Shown: positions 1 through 6,245, counted from the first letter of the stretch. The stretch: 11,851 bases of DNA from SZUA-430 sp044375275 (GCA_044375275.1 JBILMZ010000101.1:1-11851), one strand, 5' to 3'. Translations and numbers: made by a program. Notes: generated by a model from the letters alone, not told the origin.

Positions 1-1043
1 CATCCGGCCTTTTCTCCATGCTTGGCGAGAAAGCCACCAAGGTTCCCGCTGCGGGGGCCGGAGACCTGGTTGCCATTGGTCGCCTCGAGAAGGCGCGAAC
101 GGGGGACACGCTGTCCTCGCCGCGCGCCATACGTGACCTGCGGCGGCCCGAGGTCCTGCCTCCGGTCTTCAGGCTCGCGATCAAGGCTGCGAACCGGAAT
201 GATGACGTGAAGCTGTCGGGCGCGATCACCAAGCTGAAGGACGAAGATCCCGGCATTCAGTTCGTGCAGGTCGCCGAGACGCATGAGTCCGTGCTCATGG
301 GTCAAGGCGAGGTTCACCTGCGCACCGCGCTGGCGCGCATGGAACGCAAGTTCGGGCTCAAGCTTGCCACGCATGCGCCGCATGTCGGCTATCGCGAGAC
401 CATTCGCATGCCGGCGGAGCAACGGGGGCGACACAAGAAGCAGTCGGGCGGCCACGGACAGTTCGGTGACGTGCTTCTCCAGATCAAGCCGCTGCCGCGA
501 GGCGGCGGGTTCGAGTTCCTTGACCGGGTCTCCGGTGGTGTCGTACCGCGCCAGTTCATCCCGTCTGTCGAGAAGGGCATACGGGAGTACATGAATCGCG
601 GTCCGCTCGGGTTTCCGGTCGTGGACATTTCGGTGGCGCTGACCGATGGCAGTTCCCATGCCGTGGACTCGAGCGATGCGGCGTTCCAGATGGCGGCAAA
701 GGCGGGCATGTCGGAGGGGATGGAGAAATGCTCGCCCGTCCTGCTCGAGCCGATCATGGCCGTTGATGTGCACACGCCGTCCGAACATACGTCACGCATC
801 AACCAGATCATCACCGGCAAGCGCGGGCACCTGCTTGGCTTCGACGGGCGGGATGGCTGGCCGGGCTGGGACACGGTGCAGGCCCACATACCGGAGTCCG
901 AGCTGCAGACGCTCATCATCGAGCTGCGATCCGCGACGCAGGGTGCGGCCACATATGCCTGCCGCTTTGACCATCTGGCGGAACTGACGGGCAAACTGGC
1001 CGAACAGGCCGTGGCGCTGCGGGCGCAGGCGCACGCGGCGTAA
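1..1043 (+). CDS. Elongation factor G-like GTPase, C-terminal part (5' end outside window)
   Basis: This is the C-terminal part of an EF-G paralogue. The frame is open to the left edge (first full codon at 3), so the ATG at 18 is internal and the GTPase domain lies outside the window. Counting from that internal Met, the end of domain II is followed by a domain III segment (PPVFRLAIKAANRNDD, then GQGEVHL). Domain IV follows with YRETI, SGGHGQFGDV and the GVVPRQFIPSVEKG stretch, then domain V with VDVHTPSEH, ITGKRGHLLG and LRSATQGAATY. Domain IV and V motifs match EF-G. However, GQGEVHL in place of GMGELHLE and the divergent domain V tail point to the EF-G-like paralogue rather than the translocase encoded with rpsL/rpsG. 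No ribosomal protein genes are nearby. Translocation or ribosome rescue are possible roles; none can be assigned from sequence. The TAA stop at 1041-1043 is followed by a hairpin terminator. Confidence 0.9.
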   Translation, partial: SGLFSMLGEKATKVPAAGAGDLVAIGRLEKARTGDTLSSPRAIRDLRRPEVLPPVFRLAIKAANRNDDVKLSGAITKLKDEDPGIQFVQVAETHESVLMGQGEVHLRTALARMERKFGLKLATHAPHVGYRETIRMPAEQRGRHKKQSGGHGQFGDVLLQIKPLPRGGGFEFLDRVSGGVVPRQFIPSVEKGIREYMNRGPLGFPVVDISVALTDGSSHAVDSSDAAFQMAAKAGMSEGMEKCSPVLLEPIMAVDVHTPSEHTSRINQIITGKRGHLLGFDGRDGWPGWDTVQAHIPESELQTLIIELRSATQGAATYACRFDHLAELTGKLAEQAVALRAQAHAA

Positions 1044-1058
1044 TCTCCGGGCCTGATG

Positions 1059-1091
1059 ACGCGTGGGTGGTGTATAACCGCTCACGCGTTT
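1059..1091 (+). terminator. Intrinsic terminator of the EF-G-like gene
   Basis: The arms 1059-1071 and 1077-1089 pair over 13 consecutive base pairs, two of them G-U, around a 5-nt loop (GTATA). A short T run (1089-1091) follows. The hairpin starts 15 nt after the EF-G stop. The stem is strong but the T tract is short, so termination may be partial. It separates the EF-G-like gene from msrB. Confidence 0.65.
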
Positions 1092-1156
1092 GTGATCGTC
1101 GTCCCGCGATCCGAATGGCCGCGTTCGGACGAACTGGCTATTGGAGGTTCCCATCC

Positions 1157-1645
1157 ATGAAAAACAGAAGAAACCTGCTCAAGTCCCTTTTCCTCACGGG
1201 TGCCGCCGTGACGCTTGCGCCGACGCTGGCAGTTGCGTCCACGGGCGGCAAGTTCGAGGTCACGAAAACCGATGCCGAATGGAAGCGCATCCTGACGCCG
1301 CAGCAGTATTACGTGCTGCGTGAGCACGGAACGGAATATGCGGGTTCCAGCCCCCTGGACCGGGAGAAGCGCCGGGGCACGTTCCACTGCGCCGGCTGCG
1401 ACCTGCCGCTGTTCTCATCCGAAACGAAGTATGACAGCCGCACGGGCTGGCCGAGCTTCTGGCAGCCGCTTGCCAATGCCATCGGGACGTCGATCGACCG
1501 ATCCCTGTTCTCGGTGCGGACGGAGGTCCATTGCCGGCGATGCGGCGGGCATCTGGGGCATGTCTTTGAAGATGGTCCGCGACCCACCGGATTGCGTTAC
1601 TGCATGAATGGGGTCGCGATGACCTTCAAGCCGTCGAAAGGGTAA
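1157..1645 (+). CDS. msrB: Peptide-methionine (R)-S-oxide reductase MsrB, exported
   Basis: MsrB reduces the R-epimer of methionine sulfoxide in proteins. The start at 1157 (162 aa) is chosen because GGAGG at 1143-1147 lies 9 nt upstream and the protein then begins with a signal peptide. The frame is open back to 1067, but that extension resembles nothing. Residues 3-9 (NRRNLLK) fit a Tat twin-arginine motif. A hydrophobic stretch follows, with a likely cleavage site after AVA (27/28). The SelR domain carries both zinc-binding pairs, C78-x2-C81 and C126-x2-C129. It also has TGWPSF (97-102), HLGHVFEDGP, and catalytic C149 in RYCMNG. The position used by many MsrBs for the resolving cysteine, just before GWPSF, is threonine here, so recycling must use another cysteine or reductant. 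msrA starts 11 nt after the stop, so the two are very likely cotranscribed. No convincing promoter is visible in 1044-1156. Confidence 0.95.
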   Translation: MKNRRNLLKSLFLTGAAVTLAPTLAVASTGGKFEVTKTDAEWKRILTPQQYYVLREHGTEYAGSSPLDREKRRGTFHCAGCDLPLFSSETKYDSRTGWPSFWQPLANAIGTSIDRSLFSVRTEVHCRRCGGHLGHVFEDGPRPTGLRYCMNGVAMTFKPSKG

Positions 1646-1656
1646 GGGATCACCTC

Positions 1657-2316
1657 ATGTACAGGTTTCGTGTCATTGCCAGTCTTGTGCTGCTTGGATT
1701 TGCAGCGTGGATCCTGGTGCCATCTTTCGTTGCCTCGACGCGCAGCAGCGCGGCCTTGGCAGCGAGCCCGGCCGGTACAGAGGTTGCGATCTTTGCTGGC
1801 GGCTGCTTCTGGTGCGTCGAGTCCGACTTCGACAAGGTTCCGGGCGTGATCTCGACAACGTCGGGCTATATTGGCGGAAAGACGGCAAACCCGACCTATC
1901 GCGAGGTTTCGGGCGGGTCCACCGGTCACGCCGAGGCCGTGAAGATCGTCTTTGATCCGAAGGTGGTGAGTTTTGACCGCCTGCTTTTCGTCTTCTGGCG
2001 CACGGTTGATCCGGTGACGCGGGATGCCCAGTTCTGCGATTATGGTGCGCATTACCGGACTGCGATCTTCTCCACGAATGATGTCCAGCGTCAGAAGGCG
2101 CTTGCGTCCAAGGCCGAACTCGAGAAATCGGGGAAGCTGAAGCGGCCCATCGTCACCGAAATTGTTCAGGCTGGCCCCTTTTACGCGGCCGAGGACTATC
2201 ATCAGGACTACTACAAGAAGAACCCTCTCCAGTATAAGCTCTACCGGTTCAATTGCGGGCGCGATGCGCGCCTGGAGGAACTCTGGGGAAAGGAAGCGGG
2301 CGGTGGCACGCACTGA
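1657..2316 (+). CDS. msrA: Peptide-methionine (S)-S-oxide reductase MsrA, exported or membrane-anchored
   Basis: MsrA reduces protein-bound and free methionine-S-sulfoxide. The protein has 219 aa. Residues 6-26 are strongly hydrophobic after a basic start (MYRFR), which suggests a Sec signal or an uncleaved anchor, with a possible cleavage site near ALA (33-35). There is no lipobox. The catalytic motif is GGCFWC (48-53) with nucleophile C50. It is followed by SGYIGG, NPTYREVSGGSTGHAEAV (78-95), a DPVTRDAQFCDYGAHYR segment (118-134) and the conserved EDYHQDYY (179-186). C127 and C200 (FNCGRDARLEELWG) are further cysteines; C200 lies in the C-terminal tail where MsrA resolving cysteines usually sit. 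The gene begins 11 nt after msrB with AAGGGA at 1644-1649 as a likely ribosome binding site, and is followed 9 nt later by the fRMsr gene. Placing both enzymes outside the cytoplasm is an inference from the N-termini. Confidence 0.95.
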   Translation: MYRFRVIASLVLLGFAAWILVPSFVASTRSSAALAASPAGTEVAIFAGGCFWCVESDFDKVPGVISTTSGYIGGKTANPTYREVSGGSTGHAEAVKIVFDPKVVSFDRLLFVFWRTVDPVTRDAQFCDYGAHYRTAIFSTNDVQRQKALASKAELEKSGKLKRPIVTEIVQAGPFYAAEDYHQDYYKKNPLQYKLYRFNCGRDARLEELWGKEAGGGTH

Positions 2317-2325
2317 AGGCTGGTC

Positions 2326-2820
2326 ATGTTCGTAGTCGAGACATTCAGCGGTTCGCAGGAAGAAATGCATGACGAGCTTTTCCGTCAGGCACAGGGCCTG
2401 CTGCAGGGCGAGCGCGATCTTGTCGCCAACGCCGCCAACCTGTCGGCGCTGATCTGGCAGATCGTGCCGGACCTGAACTGGGCCGGCTTCTATTTCATGA
2501 AGAAGGGCGAGCTGGTGCTTGGCCCCTTCCAGGGCAAGCCTGCCTGCGTGCGGATCCCGGTCGGAAAAGGTGTCTGTGGCGGCGCGGCGGCCCAACGTGA
2601 AAGCATGTTGGTCCGGGACGTGCATGCGTTTCCGGGTCACATCGCCTGTGATGCAGCGTCGAATTCAGAGCTTGTCGTGCCGCTCATCAAGAACGGGCGC
2701 GTGCACGGCGTTCTGGATCTCGACAGCCCGAAGCTGGCTCGCTTTGATGAAGTCGACCAGAGAGGTTTCGAACGGCTCGTGTCGATCTTCGTGGCTGCGA
2801 CTGATTTCGAAGATGCTTGA
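2326..2820 (+). CDS. msrC: Free methionine-(R)-sulfoxide reductase (fRMsr), GAF domain
   Basis: fRMsr reduces free L-methionine-R-sulfoxide, using thioredoxin as reductant, in the cytoplasm. The 164-aa protein is one GAF domain with the family signatures NWAGFYF (51-57), LVLGPFQGKPACVRIP, GKGVCG, DVHAFPGHIACDAASNSE (98-115) and GVLDLDSP. The three reactive cysteines are C74, C84 and C108; their spacing (10 and 24) equals that of C84, C94 and C118 in the E. coli enzyme as I remember it. There is no signal peptide, in contrast to the two upstream Msr proteins. The start at 2326 lies 9 nt after the msrA stop. The in-frame ATG at 2365 (residue 14), preceded by AGGAAG, is a plausible alternative that would leave the GAF core intact. 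The last 8 nt overlap the start of the DUF1272 gene, which suggests translational coupling. Confidence 0.93.
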   Translation: MFVVETFSGSQEEMHDELFRQAQGLLQGERDLVANAANLSALIWQIVPDLNWAGFYFMKKGELVLGPFQGKPACVRIPVGKGVCGGAAAQRESMLVRDVHAFPGHIACDAASNSELVVPLIKNGRVHGVLDLDSPKLARFDEVDQRGFERLVSIFVAATDFEDA

Positions 2821-3055
2821 ACTTCGCCCCAACTGTGAGTGCTGTGACAGGGATCTGCCGCCGGAGTCACCGACCGCGTTCATCTGCTCGTTCGAGTGCA
2901 CGTTTTGCGAGACATGCCGGAACACGAAGCTGAATGGCCGATGTCCGAACTGTTCGGGTGAGCTTGTTCGCCGTCCTGTCCGTCCGTTGCAAGGCTTGCA
3001 GAAATTCCCGGCATCGACAAAGCGCGTGCTGAAAGCCAACGGTTGCACCACCTGA
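2813..3055 (+). CDS. DUF1272 family small cysteine-rich protein
   Basis: This 80-aa protein starts at ATG 2813, eight bases before the end of the fRMsr gene. The start is set by family similarity: DUF1272 proteins begin MLELRPNCECC as here. Ten residues are cysteine: C8, C10, C11, C25, C29, C32, C35, C44, C47 and C78. The arrangement CxCC, CxxxCxxCxxC and CPNC suggests one or two structural zinc sites, a zinc-ribbon or small RING-like fold. The family function is not known to me. The tail after LVRRPVRP (51-58) is basic and low in recognisable features. No signal peptide or membrane segment is present, so it should be cytosolic like fRMsr. Overlap with fRMsr argues for joint expression, and possibly a role in redox or metal handling linked to sulfoxide repair; that is inference. 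The stop at 3053-3055 is followed by a 10-bp hairpin. Confidence 0.9.
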   Translation: MLELRPNCECCDRDLPPESPTAFICSFECTFCETCRNTKLNGRCPNCSGELVRRPVRPLQGLQKFPASTKRVLKANGCTT

Positions 3056-3266
3056 AAAGCGTCGGCCGGACCGACTGGGGTTAGTGCGGTCCGGCCTCGT
3101 CACGCCTCTTGCACCAGAATGAAGGGGCACGCTGGTGCATGTCCTGGAAGGGAGTTCCAGTACCGGAGCGGTTTGGCTGCTTCTCAGGGGAGAGATTTGC
3201 TCCGGTATTATCCAGATAGGAATGGCCCTGCTTCATTCCAAGGTCTGGCGAAGACAAAATCGGCGC
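3056..3266. other. Structured intergenic region with five successive inverted repeats
   Basis: This 211-nt gap lies between the convergent DUF1272 and LysR genes. Besides the 10-bp hairpin at 3064-3096 it holds four more inverted repeats in a row. They are TGCACCAG at 3110-3117 with 3132-3139; CTGGAA at 3144-3149 with 3155-3160; TACCGGAGC at 3161-3169 with 3199-3207, with TCTC/GAGA nested inside; and CCAGA at 3212-3216 with 3244-3248 enclosing GGAATG at 3219-3224 with 3234-3239. All listed arms are exact reverse complements. No tRNA or known RNA is recognisable. It may be a structured 3' UTR, a small RNA, or a two-way transcription barrier. Confidence 0.5.
3064..3096 (+). terminator. Probable terminator hairpin after the msr/DUF1272 cluster
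   Basis: The arms 3064-3073 (GGCCGGACCG) and 3087-3096 are perfect 10-bp reverse complements. A further ACT/AGT pairing inside (3074-3076 with 3083-3085) leaves a GGGGTT loop and one bulged G. It lies 8 nt after the DUF1272 stop. No T tract follows on either strand, so it may act as an RNA-stabilising 3' end or need Rho, rather than being a classic intrinsic terminator. Confidence 0.5.
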
Positions 3267-4160
3267 CTAGAACTGCCACTCACGGGCTTGTGAAACGAGG
3301 AATTCCCGGAAAGCGGAAACGCGCTTGGAACCCCGCATGGTTTCCGGATAGCACAAATACACTTCGTAGTTTGGGCCAGGTGTGTCTTCGAGAATGCGAA
3401 CAAGTTTCGTGTTGCCGTGGGCGAAGTAGTCCGGAAGGGCGCCGATACCCATGCCGTTCTCGATCGCCTTTCCCATAGCGATGATGTTGTTCACGTAAAG
3501 TGCGGCTTCACGCGGATGGCCATTCTTGCGTCCGACTTCCGACAGCCAGTTGACCTTGTCGAGTTCCGGCGGGGCGTCGCCGTAGACGATGATGTCGTGG
3601 CAGTCGAGATCACCGATGTGGCATGGCGATGACTTGCGCGCGATGTATTCCTGAGAGGCGTAGACGTGATAGCCCACGTCGAACAACTTCCTCTGCACGA
3701 GGTCGCCCTGCACGGGCTGGCGCATGCGCAAAGCGATGTCGGCTTCACGGTGGCTCAGGTCAAGTTCGCCGTCATGCAGCAGCAGATGCAGCTTGATCTC
3801 CGGATAGAGCTGGTTGAACTGGCGCAGGCGCGGCGTCAGCCAGTACGTGCCGATGCCCACCGTCGCGGTCACGCGCAGGTTGCCCCGCGGTGTCTCGCGG
3901 CTGTTCAGGAGTTCCTCCTGGACCGCGTGCAGTTCCTCGAAGATCCGGGTGGTTGTCCGGAAGAGGCGTTCGCCCTGCTCGGTGCGGATCAGGCCGCGCG
4001 CGTGGCGGGTAAAGAGCGGAAGCTTGAGCTCGTCCTCCAGGGCGCTGATCTGCCGGCTGACTGCGGGCTGGCTGAGCCCGAGCTCTTCTCCCGCGTGGGT
4101 GAGGCTGCCTGCCTTGGCCACTGCATGGAATACGCGCAATCGATCAAGGTCCATAGGCAT
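3267..4160 (-). CDS. LysR-family regulator, LsrB/VtlR-like
   Basis: This is a 297-aa LysR-type transcriptional regulator. The N-terminal winged helix-turn-helix covers about residues 5-64 (LDRLRVFHAVAKAGSLTHAG, then LSQPAVSRQISALEDEL), and HARGL and TEQG follow. The effector-binding domain runs from about 92 to 297. The start MPMDLDRLR fits the family, with Met3 a possible alternative. It begins 9 nt after the trxB stop with only a weak ribosome binding site, so it is probably cotranscribed and coupled. Position behind trxB and the HARGL sequence match the alphaproteobacterial LsrB/VtlR group, whose members control oxidative stress, envelope and small-RNA genes. LsrB of Sinorhizobium is described as redox-sensitive through cysteines. 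Here the cysteines are C180, C187 and C270, all in the effector domain, but I cannot align them to the known sensor residues. Family membership is firm; the subgroup is inferred. Confidence 0.92.
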   Translation of the reverse strand: MPMDLDRLRVFHAVAKAGSLTHAGEELGLSQPAVSRQISALEDELKLPLFTRHARGLIRTEQGERLFRTTTRIFEELHAVQEELLNSRETPRGNLRVTATVGIGTYWLTPRLRQFNQLYPEIKLHLLLHDGELDLSHREADIALRMRQPVQGDLVQRKLFDVGYHVYASQEYIARKSSPCHIGDLDCHDIIVYGDAPPELDKVNWLSEVGRKNGHPREAALYVNNIIAMGKAIENGMGIGALPDYFAHGNTKLVRILEDTPGPNYEVYLCYPETMRGSKRVSAFREFLVSQAREWQF

Positions 4161-4169
4161 GGTGCGTGC

Positions 4170-5135
4170 TTACTCTGCCGCGGCCTGGAGGTGATGCTGG
4201 TGGGCCAGGTATTTTTCGGCTTCGAGGGCGGCCATGCAGCCCATGCCTGCTGCGGTCACGGCTTGCCTGAAAACGCGGTCCTTCACGTCGCCAGCGGCAA
4301 AGACGCCGGGAATGTTGGTCGCCGTGGAGTCGGGTGCCGTGCGGATATAGCCGTCCGCATCCATCTCCACCTGGCCCCGGAAGAGTTCCGTCGCGGGCGA
4401 GTGGCCGATCGCAACGAACATGCCGTCCACGGCCAGATCCGTCGTTGCCCCCGACTTCTCGTTCTTCAGGCGGATGGCCGTGACAGACTTCGGCGTGTCG
4501 CTGCCCAGCACTTCGTCAACGCTTGAGTCCCACACAACCTTGATCTTGGGGTGGGAGAACAGGCGCTGCTGCAACATCTTCTCGGCCCGCAGGCTGTCGC
4601 GACGGTGAACCAGTGTCACGGTGGTCGCGAAGTTTGTCAGGAAGAGCGCTTCCTCGACGGCCGTGTTGCCGCCACCGATGATGGCCACGTCCTTGCCGCG
4701 GTAGAAGAAGCCGTCGCAGGTGGCGCAGGCCGAAACACCATGCCCCTTGAAATGTTCCTCGGAGGGAAGGCCGAGCCAACGCGCCTGTGCGCCGGTCGCG
4801 ATGATGAGCGTGTCGCAGGTATAGACGTCACCGCTGTCGCCGTTGAGGCGGAAGGGGCGGGTCTTGAGGTCCAGCGAGATGATGATGTCACTGACGATGC
4901 GGGTGCCGACATGCTCGGCCTGCGCCTTCATCTGGTCCATGAGCCAGGGGCCCTGGATCGTCTCGGCGAAGCCCGGGTAGTTCTCGACGTCTGTCGTGAT
5001 GGTCAGCTGGCCGCCCGGTTGCAGGCCCGAGATCAGGACGGGTTCGAGCATTGCGCGTGCCGCATAGATGGCTGCCGTATAACCGGCCGGGCCGGATCCG
5101 ATGATGATTACTTTCGCGTGTGTCGTGTTGGTCAT
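4170..5135 (-). CDS. trxB: Thioredoxin reductase TrxB
   Basis: TrxB is the FAD enzyme that passes electrons from NADPH to thioredoxin. The protein has 321 aa, normal for the low-molecular-weight bacterial type. It shows the FAD-binding GSGPAG (13-18), the ATGA segment around 113-116, the redox-active CATC (137-140) in SACATCDGFFY, and the NADPH-binding GGGNTA (154-159). The C-terminal FAD motif GVFAAGDVKD is followed by RQAVTAAGMGCMAA. The start ATG (5133-5135) has AAAGGG (complement of 5142-5147) at good spacing. LysR follows 9 nt downstream. A candidate promoter and a leader hairpin lie upstream (5156-5222). All three Msr enzymes convergently encoded nearby belong to families that usually depend on thioredoxin, so TrxB is the natural electron source at least for the cytosolic fRMsr. 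Confidence 0.97.
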   Translation of the reverse strand: MTNTTHAKVIIIGSGPAGYTAAIYAARAMLEPVLISGLQPGGQLTITTDVENYPGFAETIQGPWLMDQMKAQAEHVGTRIVSDIIISLDLKTRPFRLNGDSGDVYTCDTLIIATGAQARWLGLPSEEHFKGHGVSACATCDGFFYRGKDVAIIGGGNTAVEEALFLTNFATTVTLVHRRDSLRAEKMLQQRLFSHPKIKVVWDSSVDEVLGSDTPKSVTAIRLKNEKSGATTDLAVDGMFVAIGHSPATELFRGQVEMDADGYIRTAPDSTATNIPGVFAAGDVKDRVFRQAVTAAGMGCMAALEAEKYLAHQHHLQAAAE

Positions 5136-5192
5136 GCGGGGCCCTTTGGCTGCTCACCGGCAGGTCGGGCCGGTTCGCTACTGTCTCGCCGC

Positions 5193-5222
5193 CATATAGG
5201 AACGGTTGGAGTGCTGCCGCAA
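5193..5222 (-). promoter_or_regulatory. Candidate sigma70-type promoter of trxB-lysR
   Basis: On the minus strand TTGCGG (5222-5217) and TATATG (5198-5193) are separated by 18 nt, placing transcription start near 5186, about 50 nt before the trxB ATG. Between them and the gene, ACCGGC at 5156-5161 pairs perfectly with 5169-5174 (7-nt loop), so the leader can form a small hairpin upstream of the ribosome binding site. The -10 box is good and the -35 box moderate. Confidence 0.45.
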
Positions 5223-5251
5223 GATGAAGCAAGCGCACATCACGGCGCAAA

Positions 5252-6220
5252 TCACTTAGATTTGCCAAGTTTTCTGCGAATTAACTCGCCTGCGCGGGCG
5301 GTCTCGTTCAGCGGCTGGTAGGACCAGGTTTCGATTTTGCCGGCAAAGCGCCGGGCGGCGCCGATGTCGACCAGGCGTGCCACGAGACGTTCAAATTTAG
5401 GATTGGTGCAATCGAGCGGAGCGACGTGCACGGGCTTTCCGGAACTTGCGGCTTCGACCATCATGTTGGTGGAATCTGACGTGACGAGAATGGCGTCTGC
5501 AAGCGCGAGCATGCCCATATAGGGATTGTCGCCCTGGCCATCCCACACAAACGCGTTTCGCGCCTGCAGGGCTTCCTTGAGGATGGCGGTCTGGCTGTCT
5601 CCCGTCCGCCTGGATGTGGTGACCATCAGCGCATAGCCTTCATGCAGCAGCGCGCGCAGCTGGTCGGCAAGCGCGTGCGCATCACTGTCGTTGAAGCGAT
5701 GGGATTTCGATGCGCCACCAATCAGGACCGCCACGCGGGGCGATGGATAGTTCAGGAAAAACGAGTGCCATTTGCGTGCGGCCTCGCCCAGCTTGAGCGC
5801 GGTGACACCATTGGGGCTTCCGATGATGGGCAGGACGTTCTTGCCTTCAAGCTCGTCATGCTCCGGCGGGATGACGAGGTCGAAAATCTCGGCGGGTACC
5901 TTCGGGTCCTGCAGCTGGACGACAAAGGTCCGGCCGGCCGAGCGTCGCTTGACTTCAATCACGAAGGGGATGCTGCGCCATCCGCAGCCAATCACCAGGC
6001 GCGGCCAGGGCGGCTCGAAGGTTGAACTGCCCGTTCCCAGCGACAGGAAGGGAGCCGGCCAGGAGGATACGGGCAGCATCGTCCAGGGAAAGCGCGGCAA
6101 GACCCGTTTGCTTTCGATGGGCATGCCGACGGCGTCCGCGAGGCCCCGGCACTGGTTGACCATGCCGATTCGCCCGTCGGTAACTATCCACGTTGCGTTT
6201 TTCAGTGGAATATCGTTCAC
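5252..6220 (-). CDS. ELM1-family (DUF1022) protein
   Basis: This 322-aa protein belongs to the ELM1/COG3660 family. It is named after the plant mitochondrial outer-surface protein that recruits the dynamin-like fission factor, but it is also widespread in alphaproteobacteria, where its role is not established. Signatures visible are DGRIGMVNQCRGLADA (15-30), QLQDP (102-106), LIGGASKSHRF (166-176), TTSRRT (201-206) and the DGQGDNPYMGMLALADAILV stretch (227-246), followed by TSDSTNMMVEAASSGKPV. The second half resembles the nucleotide-sugar-binding half of GT-B glycosyltransferases, so a sugar-transfer role is possible. The start is GTG at 6218-6220; no in-frame ATG is near, and the DGRIG motif so close to the N-terminus supports this start. 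A 7-bp inverted repeat (5247-5253 with 5259-5265) overlaps the stop codon. The gene is divergent from lrp and 116 nt upstream of trxB. Confidence 0.9.
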   Translation of the reverse strand: MNDIPLKNATWIVTDGRIGMVNQCRGLADAVGMPIESKRVLPRFPWTMLPVSSWPAPFLSLGTGSSTFEPPWPRLVIGCGWRSIPFVIEVKRRSAGRTFVVQLQDPKVPAEIFDLVIPPEHDELEGKNVLPIIGSPNGVTALKLGEAARKWHSFFLNYPSPRVAVLIGGASKSHRFNDSDAHALADQLRALLHEGYALMVTTSRRTGDSQTAILKEALQARNAFVWDGQGDNPYMGMLALADAILVTSDSTNMMVEAASSGKPVHVAPLDCTNPKFERLVARLVDIGAARRFAGKIETWSYQPLNETARAGELIRRKLGKSK

Positions 6221-6245
6221 AGAATTGCGCGACCCTGAAATTTTA

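Noticed and set aside
1073..1078. TATAAC as a -10 box for msrB
   Set aside because: It lies in the loop and stem of the EF-G terminator and has no -35-like sequence 16-18 nt upstream.
1123..1134. GTTC-GGAC-GAAC dyad upstream of msrB as an operator
   Set aside because: The arms are only 4 bp, expected by chance in such a spacer, and no second copy near trxB was seen.
1067..1156. N-terminal extension of MsrB from an upstream start
   Set aside because: The added 30 residues overlap the terminator hairpin and would bury the Tat-like signal; a good GGAGG precedes the ATG at 1157.
1597..2640. 347-codon open frame on the minus strand across msrA and fRMsr
   Set aside because: It is antisense to two genes with intact catalytic motifs; the product is histidine- and arginine-rich without a recognisable domain.
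3056..3266. tRNA or other known RNA in the hairpin block
   Set aside because: The inverted repeats do not arrange as a cloverleaf and no T-loop consensus is present; no known RNA family was recognised.
3119..3478. 119-codon plus-strand frame starting in the hairpin block
   Set aside because: It overlaps the inverted repeats and then the 3' end of the LysR gene in antisense. Its composition looks random and no ribosome binding site precedes it.
4551..5321. 256-codon plus-strand frame across trxB
   Set aside because: It is antisense to trxB, runs past its start into the spacer, and has no ribosome binding site or known motif.
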